Source: JACNIZ01 sp964344765 (GTDB lineage: Bacteria; Planctomycetota; UBA1135). From it: a stretch of DNA of 64,000 nt. A program made the translations under genes and the position numbers. The stretch is from the NCBI GenBank assembly GCA_964344765.1, contig CAYFOM010000009.1, positions 53,321 through 117,320 of the forward strand. The letters run 5' to 3'. Below the pieces are notes generated by a model that saw only the letters and a program-made list of their open reading frames with translations, was not told where the DNA came from and made no database searches. Of this stretch, positions 15,320-24,662 are shown piece after piece (the first letter of the stretch is position 1; every line of letters begins with the position of its first letter).

Positions 15320-17677
15320 ATGACCGTTCTCCGCAACAGCGATGTTTGGAATTGGACCGGCACCGTCCCCACACCCAGTAGCAATCAACGGCGCGTGCTG
15401 TTGGAGTTACCCGCAGTCAGTGGAACCGGAGAGTTGCAATGCGAAAGCAGCAAAATTGCCGACGTTGAATACTCCTGGACCCCCCAGCAATTCGATTTAA
15501 CCTCACTTTCGGGTCGCCAAATTCAGGTTCGCATCGAAGCCGCACCCAAGCATAAGTTCGCCGGTTTTTTGGACGCCATTGACCATCCGGCGATCGGGCT
15601 TTGGAATGAGCCGCGCTGGTTTGAATGCGGCCCGTGCGTATTCACTTCGCCGCCGCAGCTGAAGTGGAGTGACGAAGGTTGCCGTCTTCAACTGGAATGC
15701 AATCAACCCATTCCCGCCCACGCCGAGCTACGTGTAATGATGGATGGAACTGCGGTAGAAACGCGGCGAGTGGAAGATACGCAGTGGTTGCTCAACGTAA
15801 CAGCTCCGCCAAAGTGGAGCCCGCAGCAACCGAACTCGGTTTCGGTGCGAGTGGAACTTTGCATCGATGGCGAGATCAGTGACTGCGCAAAAATCCGCTA
15901 TGCAAAAAGTCATTGCCGTGCGGATGGACGTCGGTTGTTGCTAAACGATCAACCGTTTCAGGTGCGCGGTTTGTTGCATTGGGGTTACTACCCCGAGCTG
16001 GCCGGCCCAAACCCCAGCGACGACGAGTTACGCGACGAGCTACTGCAAATGAAGGCGCGCGGCTTCAATCTGTTGAAGGCTTGTTTGTGGTTGCCGAACG
16101 ACCGGTTTTTGAACCTTTGCGATGAGGTCGGCATGGCGGTTTGGATTGAGTATCCGTTATGGGATCAGCCGTTGGAAGGCGGCGACGCGCTGCCGTTCGA
16201 GCTCGGCCAATATCGCCAATGGCTCAAACATGATGTCATCCACCCATGCGTGGTGTTGCGCACGCTGACTTGCGAAAACGACCGCCGCGATGCCGATGCT
16301 GCAAAGCGCATTTGCCAAATGATTGGCGAGCTTGCACCGCATGGTTTGGTCAATGACAACAGTGCGTGGTTGGATTGCAATCACCACGTGGAATTTTGGG
16401 ACGAGCACCCGTACCTGCACGCCGCGCAATGGCCGTTTTACTTGCAACGGTTAAAGCAAGCGGTGGACCAGCACGAGCAAAACGCCGACGGCACCGCAGA
16501 TCCCAAACCCTTAATCCTCGGGGAAACTATGGCGTTTGACTCGCTGGAGGAATGCGAGTCGCGGCGAACGGCGGTGGAATTGCGCCGCGACCAAGCGACG
16601 GCGCTCTTGCAGGTTTTCCCCGATTCCGGCTACGTAATTTGCGCCGCGCGCGACATACCGCAGTCTCCGCTTGGCGTGCAAGATCAGCGTGGAATTTGGA
16701 AGACGGATGAAACTGCCTGGCAGTGGCAGCGCGACCTCGACGCTTCCGGCGCTGTTGCAATGACTTCATCTGCCAAGCGTGATTCCGCCCCCGCCGCCAA
16801 GGCTTTGGATATCCGTAAAAAACTCGATCCGACAACCTTGGATGAATTGCGCCAGGGAGCGGTCATCATCCACCGCGCCGGACCGCGTCCGCATTCTTGG
16901 CGCACACCGGAGCACACTTTTTTTAGTCCGGTTGCAAGTTGGGATGCATGCGTGGAGAACGTCGGCATTGACTTGTTCCAATCCTTTCTTTCCGGGCGCG
17001 GCCTGGCACTTCCGCCGGACGGGCAAGCCAAGATTTTGGCCGCCGCTCACGATGTGCACGACCTTCAGGGCGAGGCCAAGTTACAACCGTTTTTGCTTGC
17101 CGCCCGGGTGGGTGCCGGCCGTTTGTTGGTGAGTTCGTTGCGCAATGATTGCGCCGAGCACAGCCAACTTTTGGCCGATCTGGCCGACCAACTGCACCAT
17201 GCCGATAGCCCGTTGGTCCGCAACTTGCCCGAGCTGCAAATCACTCCGCCGCCACGTAGTTTTTTCCTAAACGGGCCTTGGGAACTGAGCGGCGATTGCG
17301 TGCTCGGCGACGGCCAAACCATGGTCGGAACGATGTTGGTCAACCGTGGAGCCAATGCCGCGCAAGGTTGGGTCAATGCCGAAGCCGAAATCACGCTTCC
17401 TGCCGACTGGTCGGGCCAGGTGCTGCTGCGCGCCGAAGGCGTCGGCGATGGATTTGAGTTGTACTTGAACGGAAATAAGGTCGCTGCCCATGGTCGTCTA
17501 GGCTTCACTTGGGATGCCGGGCGCGACGTACCGGCGACCCTTGACCTGACGGAACATGTGCAACCGGGGCGTCCGGCAAAGTGGCGCTTCCGCACCAAAG
17601 ATCACCGCGGCGGCGGCGTGATGGTAGGGCCGATTTACATCTGCAACGGCGATCCGGAGGCGTCGTTACTCTACTGA
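15320..17677 (+). CDS. GH2-like glycoside hydrolase
   Basis: From the ATG at 15320, sixteen bases after the kinase stop, this is a 785-residue protein; longer in-frame starts lie inside the kinase gene. Beta-sandwich-like sequence fills the first 215 or so residues. A TIM-barrel domain of GH2 type begins near RLLLNDQPFQVRGLLHWGYY. Candidate catalytic residues are E319, in LRTLTCENDRRD at the acid/base position, and E402, in ILGETMAFDS at the nucleophile position. The usual Asn before the acid/base is Cys here. A further beta domain near the C-terminus (about 640-785) resembles a carbohydrate-binding sandwich. No signal peptide is seen, so a cytoplasmic exo-glycosidase is likely. Beta-mannosidase, beta-galactosidase or beta-glucuronidase activity cannot be separated from sequence alone. 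Confidence 0.78.
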   Translation: MTVLRNSDVWNWTGTVPTPSSNQRRVLLELPAVSGTGELQCESSKIADVEYSWTPQQFDLTSLSGRQIQVRIEAAPKHKFAGFLDAIDHPAIGLWNEPRWFECGPCVFTSPPQLKWSDEGCRLQLECNQPIPAHAELRVMMDGTAVETRRVEDTQWLLNVTAPPKWSPQQPNSVSVRVELCIDGEISDCAKIRYAKSHCRADGRRLLLNDQPFQVRGLLHWGYYPELAGPNPSDDELRDELLQMKARGFNLLKACLWLPNDRFLNLCDEVGMAVWIEYPLWDQPLEGGDALPFELGQYRQWLKHDVIHPCVVLRTLTCENDRRDADAAKRICQMIGELAPHGLVNDNSAWLDCNHHVEFWDEHPYLHAAQWPFYLQRLKQAVDQHEQNADGTADPKPLILGETMAFDSLEECESRRTAVELRRDQATALLQVFPDSGYVICAARDIPQSPLGVQDQRGIWKTDETAWQWQRDLDASGAVAMTSSAKRDSAPAAKALDIRKKLDPTTLDELRQGAVIIHRAGPRPHSWRTPEHTFFSPVASWDACVENVGIDLFQSFLSGRGLALPPDGQAKILAAAHDVHDLQGEAKLQPFLLAARVGAGRLLVSSLRNDCAEHSQLLADLADQLHHADSPLVRNLPELQITPPPRSFFLNGPWELSGDCVLGDGQTMVGTMLVNRGANAAQGWVNAEAEITLPADWSGQVLLRAEGVGDGFELYLNGNKVAAHGRLGFTWDAGRDVPATLDLTEHVQPGRPAKWRFRTKDHRGGGVMVGPIYICNGDPEASLLY

Positions 17678-17699
17678 GACCCGTCGAAATCCCAGTGCC

Positions 17700-18716
17700 A
17701 TGACTGCTCTTGAACTCCGCCGTTTGTGCAAAGCTTTTGGCGAGCTGCGCGTGGTCGATGAGGTTGACTTGCAGGTTGAAGCCGGCGAGTTTTTGGTGTT
17801 GGTTGGGCCGTCGGGATGTGGCAAGTCGACGTTGCTTCGTTTGATCGCCGGTTTGGAAGACGCCGACGCCGGCGGGATCAAAATTGACGGCCGTGAAGTC
17901 GGCGGCTTGGAACCATGGCAACGCGACGTCGCGATGGTTTTTCAAAACTACGCGCTTTATCCGCACATGACGGTGGCGAAAAACGTCGGCTTTCCGCTGC
18001 GCATTGCCAAGCTGGAGAAAGCCGAAGCCGCGCGCCGTGTCCGTGAAGCCTGCGAACTGCTCGGCATCGAAGAGCTTATGAATCGCAAGCCGGCGCAGTT
18101 GTCCGGCGGTCAGCAACAACGCGTGGCTTTGGCGCGAGCGTTAGTACGGCGGCCGAAGTTGTTTTTGTTCGACGAACCTCTATCCAACGTCGACGCCAAG
18201 CTTCGCGCCGAAATGCGCGCCGAACTTGCGCGGTTACATGATCGCCTGAACGCGACGATGGTTTACGTCACCCACGATCAGGTCGAAGCGATGACCTTAG
18301 GTTCGCGCATCGCGGTGCTGCATCAAGGGCGCGTGCAACAAATCGGCACGCCGTTGGAGGTGTTTGAAAAACCAGCGAACGCATTCGTCGCCACCTTCAT
18401 GGGTTCGCCGCCGATGAATTTGCTGCAGGCCGACGAAGTGCAAATCGGATTCCGTCCGCATGATTGCCGTCAGGTTGGGCAGGGTGGATTGCAACTGGTA
18501 GTGGATTTGGTCGAAGCGCTTGGCCATGAGCAATTGATTCATGCTCGCGTAGAAAGCGGAGCGCTGGCGGGAACCACTATTCACCCACAGCAAACCGTCA
18601 TCGCTTCGTTGCCCAGCCACGCCGTGGTGCAAAACGGGCAATCGCTTGCATTGGAAATCGCCGACAACGCGTTGCACCGCTTCGACCCCACGACTGGAGC
18701 GCGGCTGGACGGATGA
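17700..18716 (+). CDS. ABC sugar importer ATPase (MalK/UgpC/MsmK type)
   Basis: This 338-residue ATPase powers a carbohydrate importer. Walker A is GPSGCGKST (residues 36-44), the Q-loop is VFQNYALYPHMTV, the signature is LSGGQQQR (134-141) and Walker B is LFLFDEP (154-160). A C-terminal regulatory/TOBE domain begins near residue 250 and is short and divergent. The stop overlaps the start of the fused binding-protein/permease gene as ATGA. It should couple to the two permeases that follow (18713-21064 and 21093-21911), as family members do. Confidence 0.95.
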   Translation: MTALELRRLCKAFGELRVVDEVDLQVEAGEFLVLVGPSGCGKSTLLRLIAGLEDADAGGIKIDGREVGGLEPWQRDVAMVFQNYALYPHMTVAKNVGFPLRIAKLEKAEAARRVREACELLGIEELMNRKPAQLSGGQQQRVALARALVRRPKLFLFDEPLSNVDAKLRAEMRAELARLHDRLNATMVYVTHDQVEAMTLGSRIAVLHQGRVQQIGTPLEVFEKPANAFVATFMGSPPMNLLQADEVQIGFRPHDCRQVGQGGLQLVVDLVEALGHEQLIHARVESGALAGTTIHPQQTVIASLPSHAVVQNGQSLALEIADNALHRFDPTTGARLDG

Positions 18717-21064
18717 GGATGAAGCGTAAAAAGCAGTGGAGCATGCTGACCGCGGCATGGCTGCTATGCGCTTTCTTGTCCGACTTCGCGCCGGCGATCG
18801 CAACGCCGCAACAAACGACCGACGAGGGTTCTGAAACCATCACCTTGCGCGTCATGACGCACGAGCGCTGGTTCCGTGGTTTCGAGTACATGGAGCAAGC
18901 CACGCGCGAATTCGAGGCGGAGCACCCGGGCGTCAAAGTTGAATTGATCAGTTCCAGCGGCGGCAGCGGCAGCCGCGACAAGATTCGTTTTGCCTTAGCC
19001 GGCGATCTGCCAATCGACGTCACTTGGATCGACGTCACCGAGTTTTCATCCTTCCTCGACGAGGGCGTGCTGATCGATTTGCAACCCTACTTCGACGCCG
19101 ATCCAAGTTGGAACGAAGAGGAATACTTCAGCCAAATCCTCGCCGGCATGCGCGGACCGGATGGCCATCTTTATGGATTGCCGAGCACCTTCAATCCTTA
19201 TGTGATGTACGTCAACAAAACGCTGTTGGCAAAGGAAGGCATCGATTTTCCCAGCGATGATTGGACCTGGCAGCAAATGGTCGACATCAGCCGCCGCGTC
19301 ACCCGCGATTTGGATGGCGACGGCACAACCGATCAATTTGGAATATCCATCACCCAATGGCTGCAAGCGCTGACGCCATGGATTTGGCAAAACGGAGGTC
19401 GTTTGCTGGACGATAACCAACGCGTTGCGCTTAACGAACCTGCAGCGGTAGAAGCCGTAGCCTTTCTTCAGCGCCTGCTGCACGAAGAAAAAATCGCCAG
19501 CGACGACGCGACCTTCGCCAATCAACTTTCCGTCGGGTTGTTCCAATCCGGCAAAGTTGCGTTTTACGGTCCGGTTGGATTTTGGGAAACCTATCGCTTC
19601 CGCGAGATCGAGGATTTCGAATGGGATTACCACCCCCTACCGCGCGAAAAAGAAGCCGCCACCGCCGTCGCGATGCGCTTTTACTGCGTGCCGCGAACCG
19701 CCCGCCATCCACAACTTGCTTATGAATACGTGCGCAAGCTCGCCGGTCCAACCATGCAGCGCGGATTGGCGGCAATCGGCAACGGCGTACCGGGATTGAT
19801 TTCCGCGGCGCGCAGTGAGGTCTTCGTCGATCCCAACACGCCGCAGCGCGAAGAAGTTTTCCTTTCAGCATTGCAAAGCGCGCGCTTCCAACCGATCACT
19901 GTCAATTGGTCGGAAATTCAAGAACAGGTGGCGGCGGTTTTAGAAGAAGCCATCCTGCTGAACCGCATGTCGGCCGCCGACGCATGCCAGCAAGCTGCTG
20001 CGATCGCCAACGACGGATTGGACCGCCAACAAATGGTGCGCGAGTTGCCGCGCTTACCGCGCAGTTGGTTCCACCTCGCACAGTTTGGAGTCGCGGCAAT
20101 CTTTGCCCTGCTCTTGTTGTGGAGGTTACTGCTGCGCCGACCGCAGCCAAACGCGACCAGGCACTCCGCCGCGGGTAAATCCGTTCGCCAAGAACGACAA
20201 GCGTGGGCGTTCCTCACTCCTTGGGCGATCGGTTTCGTTTTTCTGCTGGCAGGACCAGCAGTAGTCTCCGCGATCCTGTCATTCAGCGAATGGAGCCCGG
20301 TGCAAGACTTCGGCGAAGCACGCTGGATGGGCTTGGGGCAATACCAACGCCTTGCCGCCGATCAAACCTTCCACACCAGCCTGCGAGTGACCACGCTCTA
20401 TGCAACCTTCGCGGTTCCACTGCAGTTGATCACCGCGCTCGGCCTTGCATTGTTACTTCACCGCAAATTCCGCGGCGCCGGAATCGCGCAAACCATCTTC
20501 TATTTCCCCACCGTAATCTCGCCGGTCATCCTCGGCGCGATGTGGCGCTGGATCCTCGACAGTGATCGCGGCCTGCTCAATCAAGGACTGGGCGTTGTCG
20601 GCGCCAGCGGACCGGAGTGGCTCAAAGACCCAACATGGATCCTGCCCAGCTTCATCCTGATGAGCTTGTGGACCGTCGGCGCGCAAATGCTGGTGTTTCT
20701 CGCCGGTTTGCAATCATTGGACACGCGCCTGCTCGAAGCCGCCAAGCTCGACGGCGCGCGCAGCTTCGCACGATTCCGTCACGTCATCTTGCCGGCGTTG
20801 AGCCCGGTGCTGCTGTTCAATTTGATCGTCGGCATGATCCAGGCCTTCCAAATCTTCGCGCAACCCTTCGTGATGACGCAAGGCGGCCCCGGAAATGAAA
20901 GCCGGTTTTTGGTGCTCTACCTATACGAACAAGGCTTCCGTTACTTGCGCATGGGTTATGCCAGCACGTTGGCGTGGGTGTTGTTCGCCATCGTCGCCGT
21001 GCTGACGGTGATCATTTTCCGTTCGAGCAAATCGTGGGTGCATTACGCCGGAGGTGCAAGATGA
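18713..21064 (+). CDS. Fused ABC sugar-binding protein and permease (MalE-MalF type)
   Basis: A single 783-residue chain combines two importer parts that are normally separate proteins. Residues 1-31 form a signal sequence or anchor. About 40-440 is an extracellular solute-binding protein of cluster 1 (TLRVMTHERWFRGFEYMEQA, later YGLPSTFNPYVMYVNKTLLA). A membrane helix at 455-475 returns the chain to the cytoplasm. Residues 495-783 are a MalF/UgpA-like permease with the EAA coupling motif EAAKLDGARSFARFRHVILP at 675-694. The topology works: periplasmic receptor, one crossing, then a permease starting inside. The frame is continuous, with no sign of an assembly error. It forms the importer with the upstream ATPase and downstream MalG-like permease. 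Confidence 0.92.
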   Translation: MRMKRKKQWSMLTAAWLLCAFLSDFAPAIATPQQTTDEGSETITLRVMTHERWFRGFEYMEQATREFEAEHPGVKVELISSSGGSGSRDKIRFALAGDLPIDVTWIDVTEFSSFLDEGVLIDLQPYFDADPSWNEEEYFSQILAGMRGPDGHLYGLPSTFNPYVMYVNKTLLAKEGIDFPSDDWTWQQMVDISRRVTRDLDGDGTTDQFGISITQWLQALTPWIWQNGGRLLDDNQRVALNEPAAVEAVAFLQRLLHEEKIASDDATFANQLSVGLFQSGKVAFYGPVGFWETYRFREIEDFEWDYHPLPREKEAATAVAMRFYCVPRTARHPQLAYEYVRKLAGPTMQRGLAAIGNGVPGLISAARSEVFVDPNTPQREEVFLSALQSARFQPITVNWSEIQEQVAAVLEEAILLNRMSAADACQQAAAIANDGLDRQQMVRELPRLPRSWFHLAQFGVAAIFALLLLWRLLLRRPQPNATRHSAAGKSVRQERQAWAFLTPWAIGFVFLLAGPAVVSAILSFSEWSPVQDFGEARWMGLGQYQRLAADQTFHTSLRVTTLYATFAVPLQLITALGLALLLHRKFRGAGIAQTIFYFPTVISPVILGAMWRWILDSDRGLLNQGLGVVGASGPEWLKDPTWILPSFILMSLWTVGAQMLVFLAGLQSLDTRLLEAAKLDGARSFARFRHVILPALSPVLLFNLIVGMIQAFQIFAQPFVMTQGGPGNESRFLVLYLYEQGFRYLRMGYASTLAWVLFAIVAVLTVIIFRSSKSWVHYAGGAR

Positions 21065-21092
21065 TCTCGGCACCCAGAAACGGAGGCATGTC

Positions 21093-21911
21093 ATGAATCG
21101 GCTGCCTCATCGCATACTGCTCGTCCTCCTCGCCGCATGTTTCATCGTGCCGCTGCTTTGGATGCTGGCGCTTTCCTTCCAACATGAAGGCGTCGGCCTG
21201 GAGGCGGGAATGACCTCGTTCCCGCGCGGCGTGCACCCGGAAAACTACGCCACTGCGGTCGAGCAAATGGAAGGCTTTTGGCATCTCTTCGCCAACACCG
21301 CGCTGCTGACCCTCGCCTGCATTCTTGGCCAAGCCTTCTGCTGCAGCCTTGCCGGCTACGCCTTCGCCCGATTGCAATTCGCCGGCCGCGACGCGCTCTT
21401 CATGTTGGTTTTGGCCACGATGATGTTGCCACCACAAGTGCTCGCCATTCCGCAATTTCTGTTTTACCGTCAACTCGGCCTGATCGACACTTTCTATCCA
21501 CTGATCCTGCCGACGGTCTTTGGCGGCGCACCGTTTTTCATTTTCCTATTCCGCCAATACTTTCTCAGCATCCCGCACGAACTCACCGAAGCCGCACGCG
21601 TCGACGGCTGCGGTCCGTTCAAAACCTTCCTCTTCATCATGTTGCCGTTGGCGCGACCGGTGGTCGGCACCGTCGCCATTTTCACTTTCCTGGCAACTTG
21701 GAACGATTTCTGGGCACCGTTGATCTACCTCAACTCCCCGGAAAACCAAACGCTGACTCTAGGACTCGCCGCGTTCAATCAAAGTTATCGCGTAGCCATC
21801 GAACTGCTGATGGCGGCCAGCTCGCTGGTTCTTGCGCCATGCGTGATCGTCTATCTAATCTTCCAAAAAGTCTTCCTGCGCAGTGTGCGCCTTAGTGGTG
21901 CCAAAGGCTAG
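21093..21911 (+). CDS. ABC sugar importer permease (MalG type)
   Basis: This 272-residue permease has about six membrane helices and the cytoplasmic EAA motif EAARVDGCGPFKTFLFIMLP. I place the start at ATG 21093 because a Shine-Dalgarno GGAGG sits at 21082-21086, six bases upstream. The GTG at 21054 would overlap the previous gene and add an untypical 13-residue extension. It pairs with the MalF-like half of the fused protein to form the membrane pore. Confidence 0.94.
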   Translation: MNRLPHRILLVLLAACFIVPLLWMLALSFQHEGVGLEAGMTSFPRGVHPENYATAVEQMEGFWHLFANTALLTLACILGQAFCCSLAGYAFARLQFAGRDALFMLVLATMMLPPQVLAIPQFLFYRQLGLIDTFYPLILPTVFGGAPFFIFLFRQYFLSIPHELTEAARVDGCGPFKTFLFIMLPLARPVVGTVAIFTFLATWNDFWAPLIYLNSPENQTLTLGLAAFNQSYRVAIELLMAASSLVLAPCVIVYLIFQKVFLRSVRLSGAKG

Positions 21912-21949
21912 ATGCTGAATTCCACCCATCCAGCCCATACACTTAAACC

Positions 21950-23014
21950 ATGGTGCTGGAAAACCTCTCCAAACTGCGCAACGCCAAACGCCGCCGCGAG
22001 TCCTCTTACGACCGCACAGGCGGCAATCGCGACTCGGTCATCGTTCCCGCCGGCGAAGCACACGTGCTGGCCGACCTGCAAGGCGCCGGCGTGATCCGCC
22101 ACATTTGGATCACCGCACTCGGCGACTGCCCGCACATGCTACGCACCGCAAGTTTGCGCATCTATTGGGATAGCGCCGATCAACCTTCTGTCGACGTGCC
22201 GCTGGGCGATTTTTTCGGCGTCGGTTTCGGCGACACCACCAACTTTGCCAGTTTGCCGCTGCAAATGATGCCGCAGGATGGCAAAGGCATGAATTGCTTT
22301 TTCCCGATGCCGTTTCGCCGCGCCGCGCGCGTGGAGGTGCTGAACGAATCCGACGTAGAACTGGAGCACCTGTTTTATTACGTCGATTGGGAGCAGCACG
22401 ACGCAATCGACCCCGAGGAAGGCTACTTCCACGCTTGCTTCCAGCGCGAAAACCCAACCGTCGGCGTCAGCGATGAAGGCATGAGCAATTGGGATTTCCA
22501 AATGGACGGTCTCAATACCGATGGCGAGGGCAATTACCTGGTGCTCGACGTCGAAGGCCGCGGCCATTTCGTCGGCTGTGTGGTTTCGATTCACAACTTG
22601 CGCGTCACCGACCAAAACAATTGGTACGGCGAAGGCGACGACATGTTTTTTATCGACGGTGATTCCAAACCCACGCTGCATGGAACCGGAACCGAGGATT
22701 ATTTCCTGACCGCTTGGGGCCCGCGCCAGGAGTTCAGCGGTCCGTACGCCGGCTTGACCATGCCGGGCGGGATCAATTACAGCGGACGCATTTCCATGTA
22801 CCGCTTCCATCTGGATGATCCGGTGATGTTCGATCGCAGTCTGCGTTTCTCCATCGAACACGGCCACGCCAACCGCCGCAGCGACGACTGGTCATCGGTG
22901 GCATATTGGTATCAGTCTGAACCCGGCACCGCCAACATGAAACGCATCTCGGTCGCCGACCGCATCCCTTATCCCGCCGACCATCTCCCCGGCTTAAAGT
23001 GCATCGAAAAGTAA
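21950..23014 (+). CDS. GH172 (DUF2961) family glycoside hydrolase
   Basis: This 354-residue protein matches the DUF2961 family, now GH172, which includes difructose-anhydride synthase and alpha-D-arabinofuranosidases. Recognisable family blocks are the N-terminal GNRDSVIVPAGEAHVLADL, the DFFGVGFGD loop, RGHFVGCVVSIHN, the strongly conserved FFIDGDSKPTLHGTGTEDYF region (split around residue 240) and RFSIEHGHANRRSDDWSSVA. There is no signal peptide, so a cytoplasmic location is expected. Its place after the importer genes suggests it acts on imported furanoside-containing oligosaccharides. Which furanose is not decidable here. Confidence 0.88.
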   Translation: MVLENLSKLRNAKRRRESSYDRTGGNRDSVIVPAGEAHVLADLQGAGVIRHIWITALGDCPHMLRTASLRIYWDSADQPSVDVPLGDFFGVGFGDTTNFASLPLQMMPQDGKGMNCFFPMPFRRAARVEVLNESDVELEHLFYYVDWEQHDAIDPEEGYFHACFQRENPTVGVSDEGMSNWDFQMDGLNTDGEGNYLVLDVEGRGHFVGCVVSIHNLRVTDQNNWYGEGDDMFFIDGDSKPTLHGTGTEDYFLTAWGPRQEFSGPYAGLTMPGGINYSGRISMYRFHLDDPVMFDRSLRFSIEHGHANRRSDDWSSVAYWYQSEPGTANMKRISVADRIPYPADHLPGLKCIEK

Positions 23015-23023
23015 TCGATATCC

Positions 23024-24652
23024 ATGCGCGTTGAAGACTTCCCCGATCTGCTGCCGTTGCAAAATTCCAACGGCGACGCGATCGGTTTGTTCAGCGATCA
23101 TGGTTCCTGGTTGGCAGTGACTTGGAAGGCAAACTCGCAGCTGGAGATTCGCGACACTTGTAACGATCAAAATTATGCGTTGGACTTGGGCAGCCCGCTT
23201 GAATCCACCACATCCTTCGCCGACCGCCAAAATGCGCATTTACAAGATGGTCGGTCCGTGACCATTGCATTTGATCCGGATGCGCGCTTGCTGATTTACA
23301 TTTCCGGCGACGACCGTCCGCAGCCGAATTGCGAACTTCCCCACCAAGTTCACCAGCTTGACGATGGCAACTGGTGCGTGCAATTCCCACCAGCAGACCC
23401 GCCACCAGCCGACCTGCTCGATCAAAATCGCGCGCGCTGGAATGCATATTTCCAAGCCGCATTCCAACACCTCGTCGAAACCGACAACCCCACTCACCAA
23501 CTACTGCTCGCCCGCGCCGTCACCACGTTGCTGTGGAATCACCGCCGGCCGATTGAAGAACTCAACCACCACGGCGTCATTCCATCGCCGTTTTCCTACC
23601 GCGGATATTGGGCATGGGATTCATGGAAACATGCCCACGCGTTGGCAACGTTCGCGCCGAACCTCGCCGCCGAGCAATTGCGCGTGCAGTTCAGCCGTCA
23701 ACGCGACGACGGCATGGTGCCCGACACGGTGATGCCAAGATCCGGCGACGACAACTGGCTCAACACCAAACCACCGCTGGCCGCGTGGGCGCTGCTGGAA
23801 CATTGGCAGCAAAACAAAGACGGCAAGTTAGTGAATGAGTTGTACGACAGCTGCCGCCGCCAATTGAACTGGTGGAACGCTAATCGCCAAGTCAACGACG
23901 AACCGCTGTTCCGCGCCGGTGGCGTCGACTATGAAACCGCGACTTGGGATACCGGTTGGGATCTTTGCCGACGCTTCGATAACGTCACGCTGGAAGACCA
24001 CGGCGATTGGAAGCTGTTCGACCTGTGGCAACCCGACATCAATGCGTTCATTCTCAATGAATACCGCTCGATGGCGTTGCTCGCTGAAGCCATCGACGCC
24101 GACGCCAACGACTGGAAACGCCAGCACTTCAGCCTGACTCACTGCATCCGCGCCGACCTGTGGGATCAAAAACGAGGCTTTTACGCCGACGTACGCCCGT
24201 CGACCGGCCAGTCCACCGGCGTACATAGTGCAGCGTCGTTCCTACCGATTTACGCCGGCGCCTTCAGTTCCAAACAACTCCTCCCCAGCGTTGCCGCTCT
24301 TCGATCTCCGCAACACTTCGCCACGCCGATGCCATTTCCGACCTTGGCTGCGCACGAGCCGGGCTTCGACCCCGACGATTATTGGAGCGGCGGCGTGTGG
24401 ATCGATCACGCCGCGTGGATGGACACAATCCTTGTCCACACCGACCCGGTGACGTCGATCGTTTTGCGTAAATCCTTACTCAGCCACCTCGCCGCGCTGC
24501 CGTCGCTGTACGAATGCTACTCGCCGCTGACCGGCCAACCGGTGCAGGGAAATCGCCCGGCGGTGGCGCAATTTTCATGGACGGCGGCGGCGGTGGTGCG
24601 AATGCTGGCAACCGGGCCGCAAACGGTATCCGAAGAGCAAGCGCGGCGCTAA
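23024..24652 (+). CDS. MGH1/GH63-like alpha-glycosidase
   Basis: The 542-residue protein has the (alpha/alpha)6-barrel signature of the GH63/mannosylglycerate-hydrolase group. Seen are GYWAWDSWKHAHAL near residue 195, YETATWDTGWDLCRRFDN near 305, and the late motif YWSGGVWIDHAAW near 455, with the acidic residues expected in the two catalytic loops. It lacks a signal peptide. Family enzymes release glucose or mannose from alpha-linked sugars or from mannosyl- and glucosylglycerate. In this operon it follows GH172 by nine bases and is probably the last enzyme of the locus. A trehalase-like activity is an alternative. Confidence 0.83.
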   Translation: MRVEDFPDLLPLQNSNGDAIGLFSDHGSWLAVTWKANSQLEIRDTCNDQNYALDLGSPLESTTSFADRQNAHLQDGRSVTIAFDPDARLLIYISGDDRPQPNCELPHQVHQLDDGNWCVQFPPADPPPADLLDQNRARWNAYFQAAFQHLVETDNPTHQLLLARAVTTLLWNHRRPIEELNHHGVIPSPFSYRGYWAWDSWKHAHALATFAPNLAAEQLRVQFSRQRDDGMVPDTVMPRSGDDNWLNTKPPLAAWALLEHWQQNKDGKLVNELYDSCRRQLNWWNANRQVNDEPLFRAGGVDYETATWDTGWDLCRRFDNVTLEDHGDWKLFDLWQPDINAFILNEYRSMALLAEAIDADANDWKRQHFSLTHCIRADLWDQKRGFYADVRPSTGQSTGVHSAASFLPIYAGAFSSKQLLPSVAALRSPQHFATPMPFPTLAAHEPGFDPDDYWSGGVWIDHAAWMDTILVHTDPVTSIVLRKSLLSHLAALPSLYECYSPLTGQPVQGNRPAVAQFSWTAAAVVRMLATGPQTVSEEQARR

Positions 24653-24662
24653 ATTACCGCCC

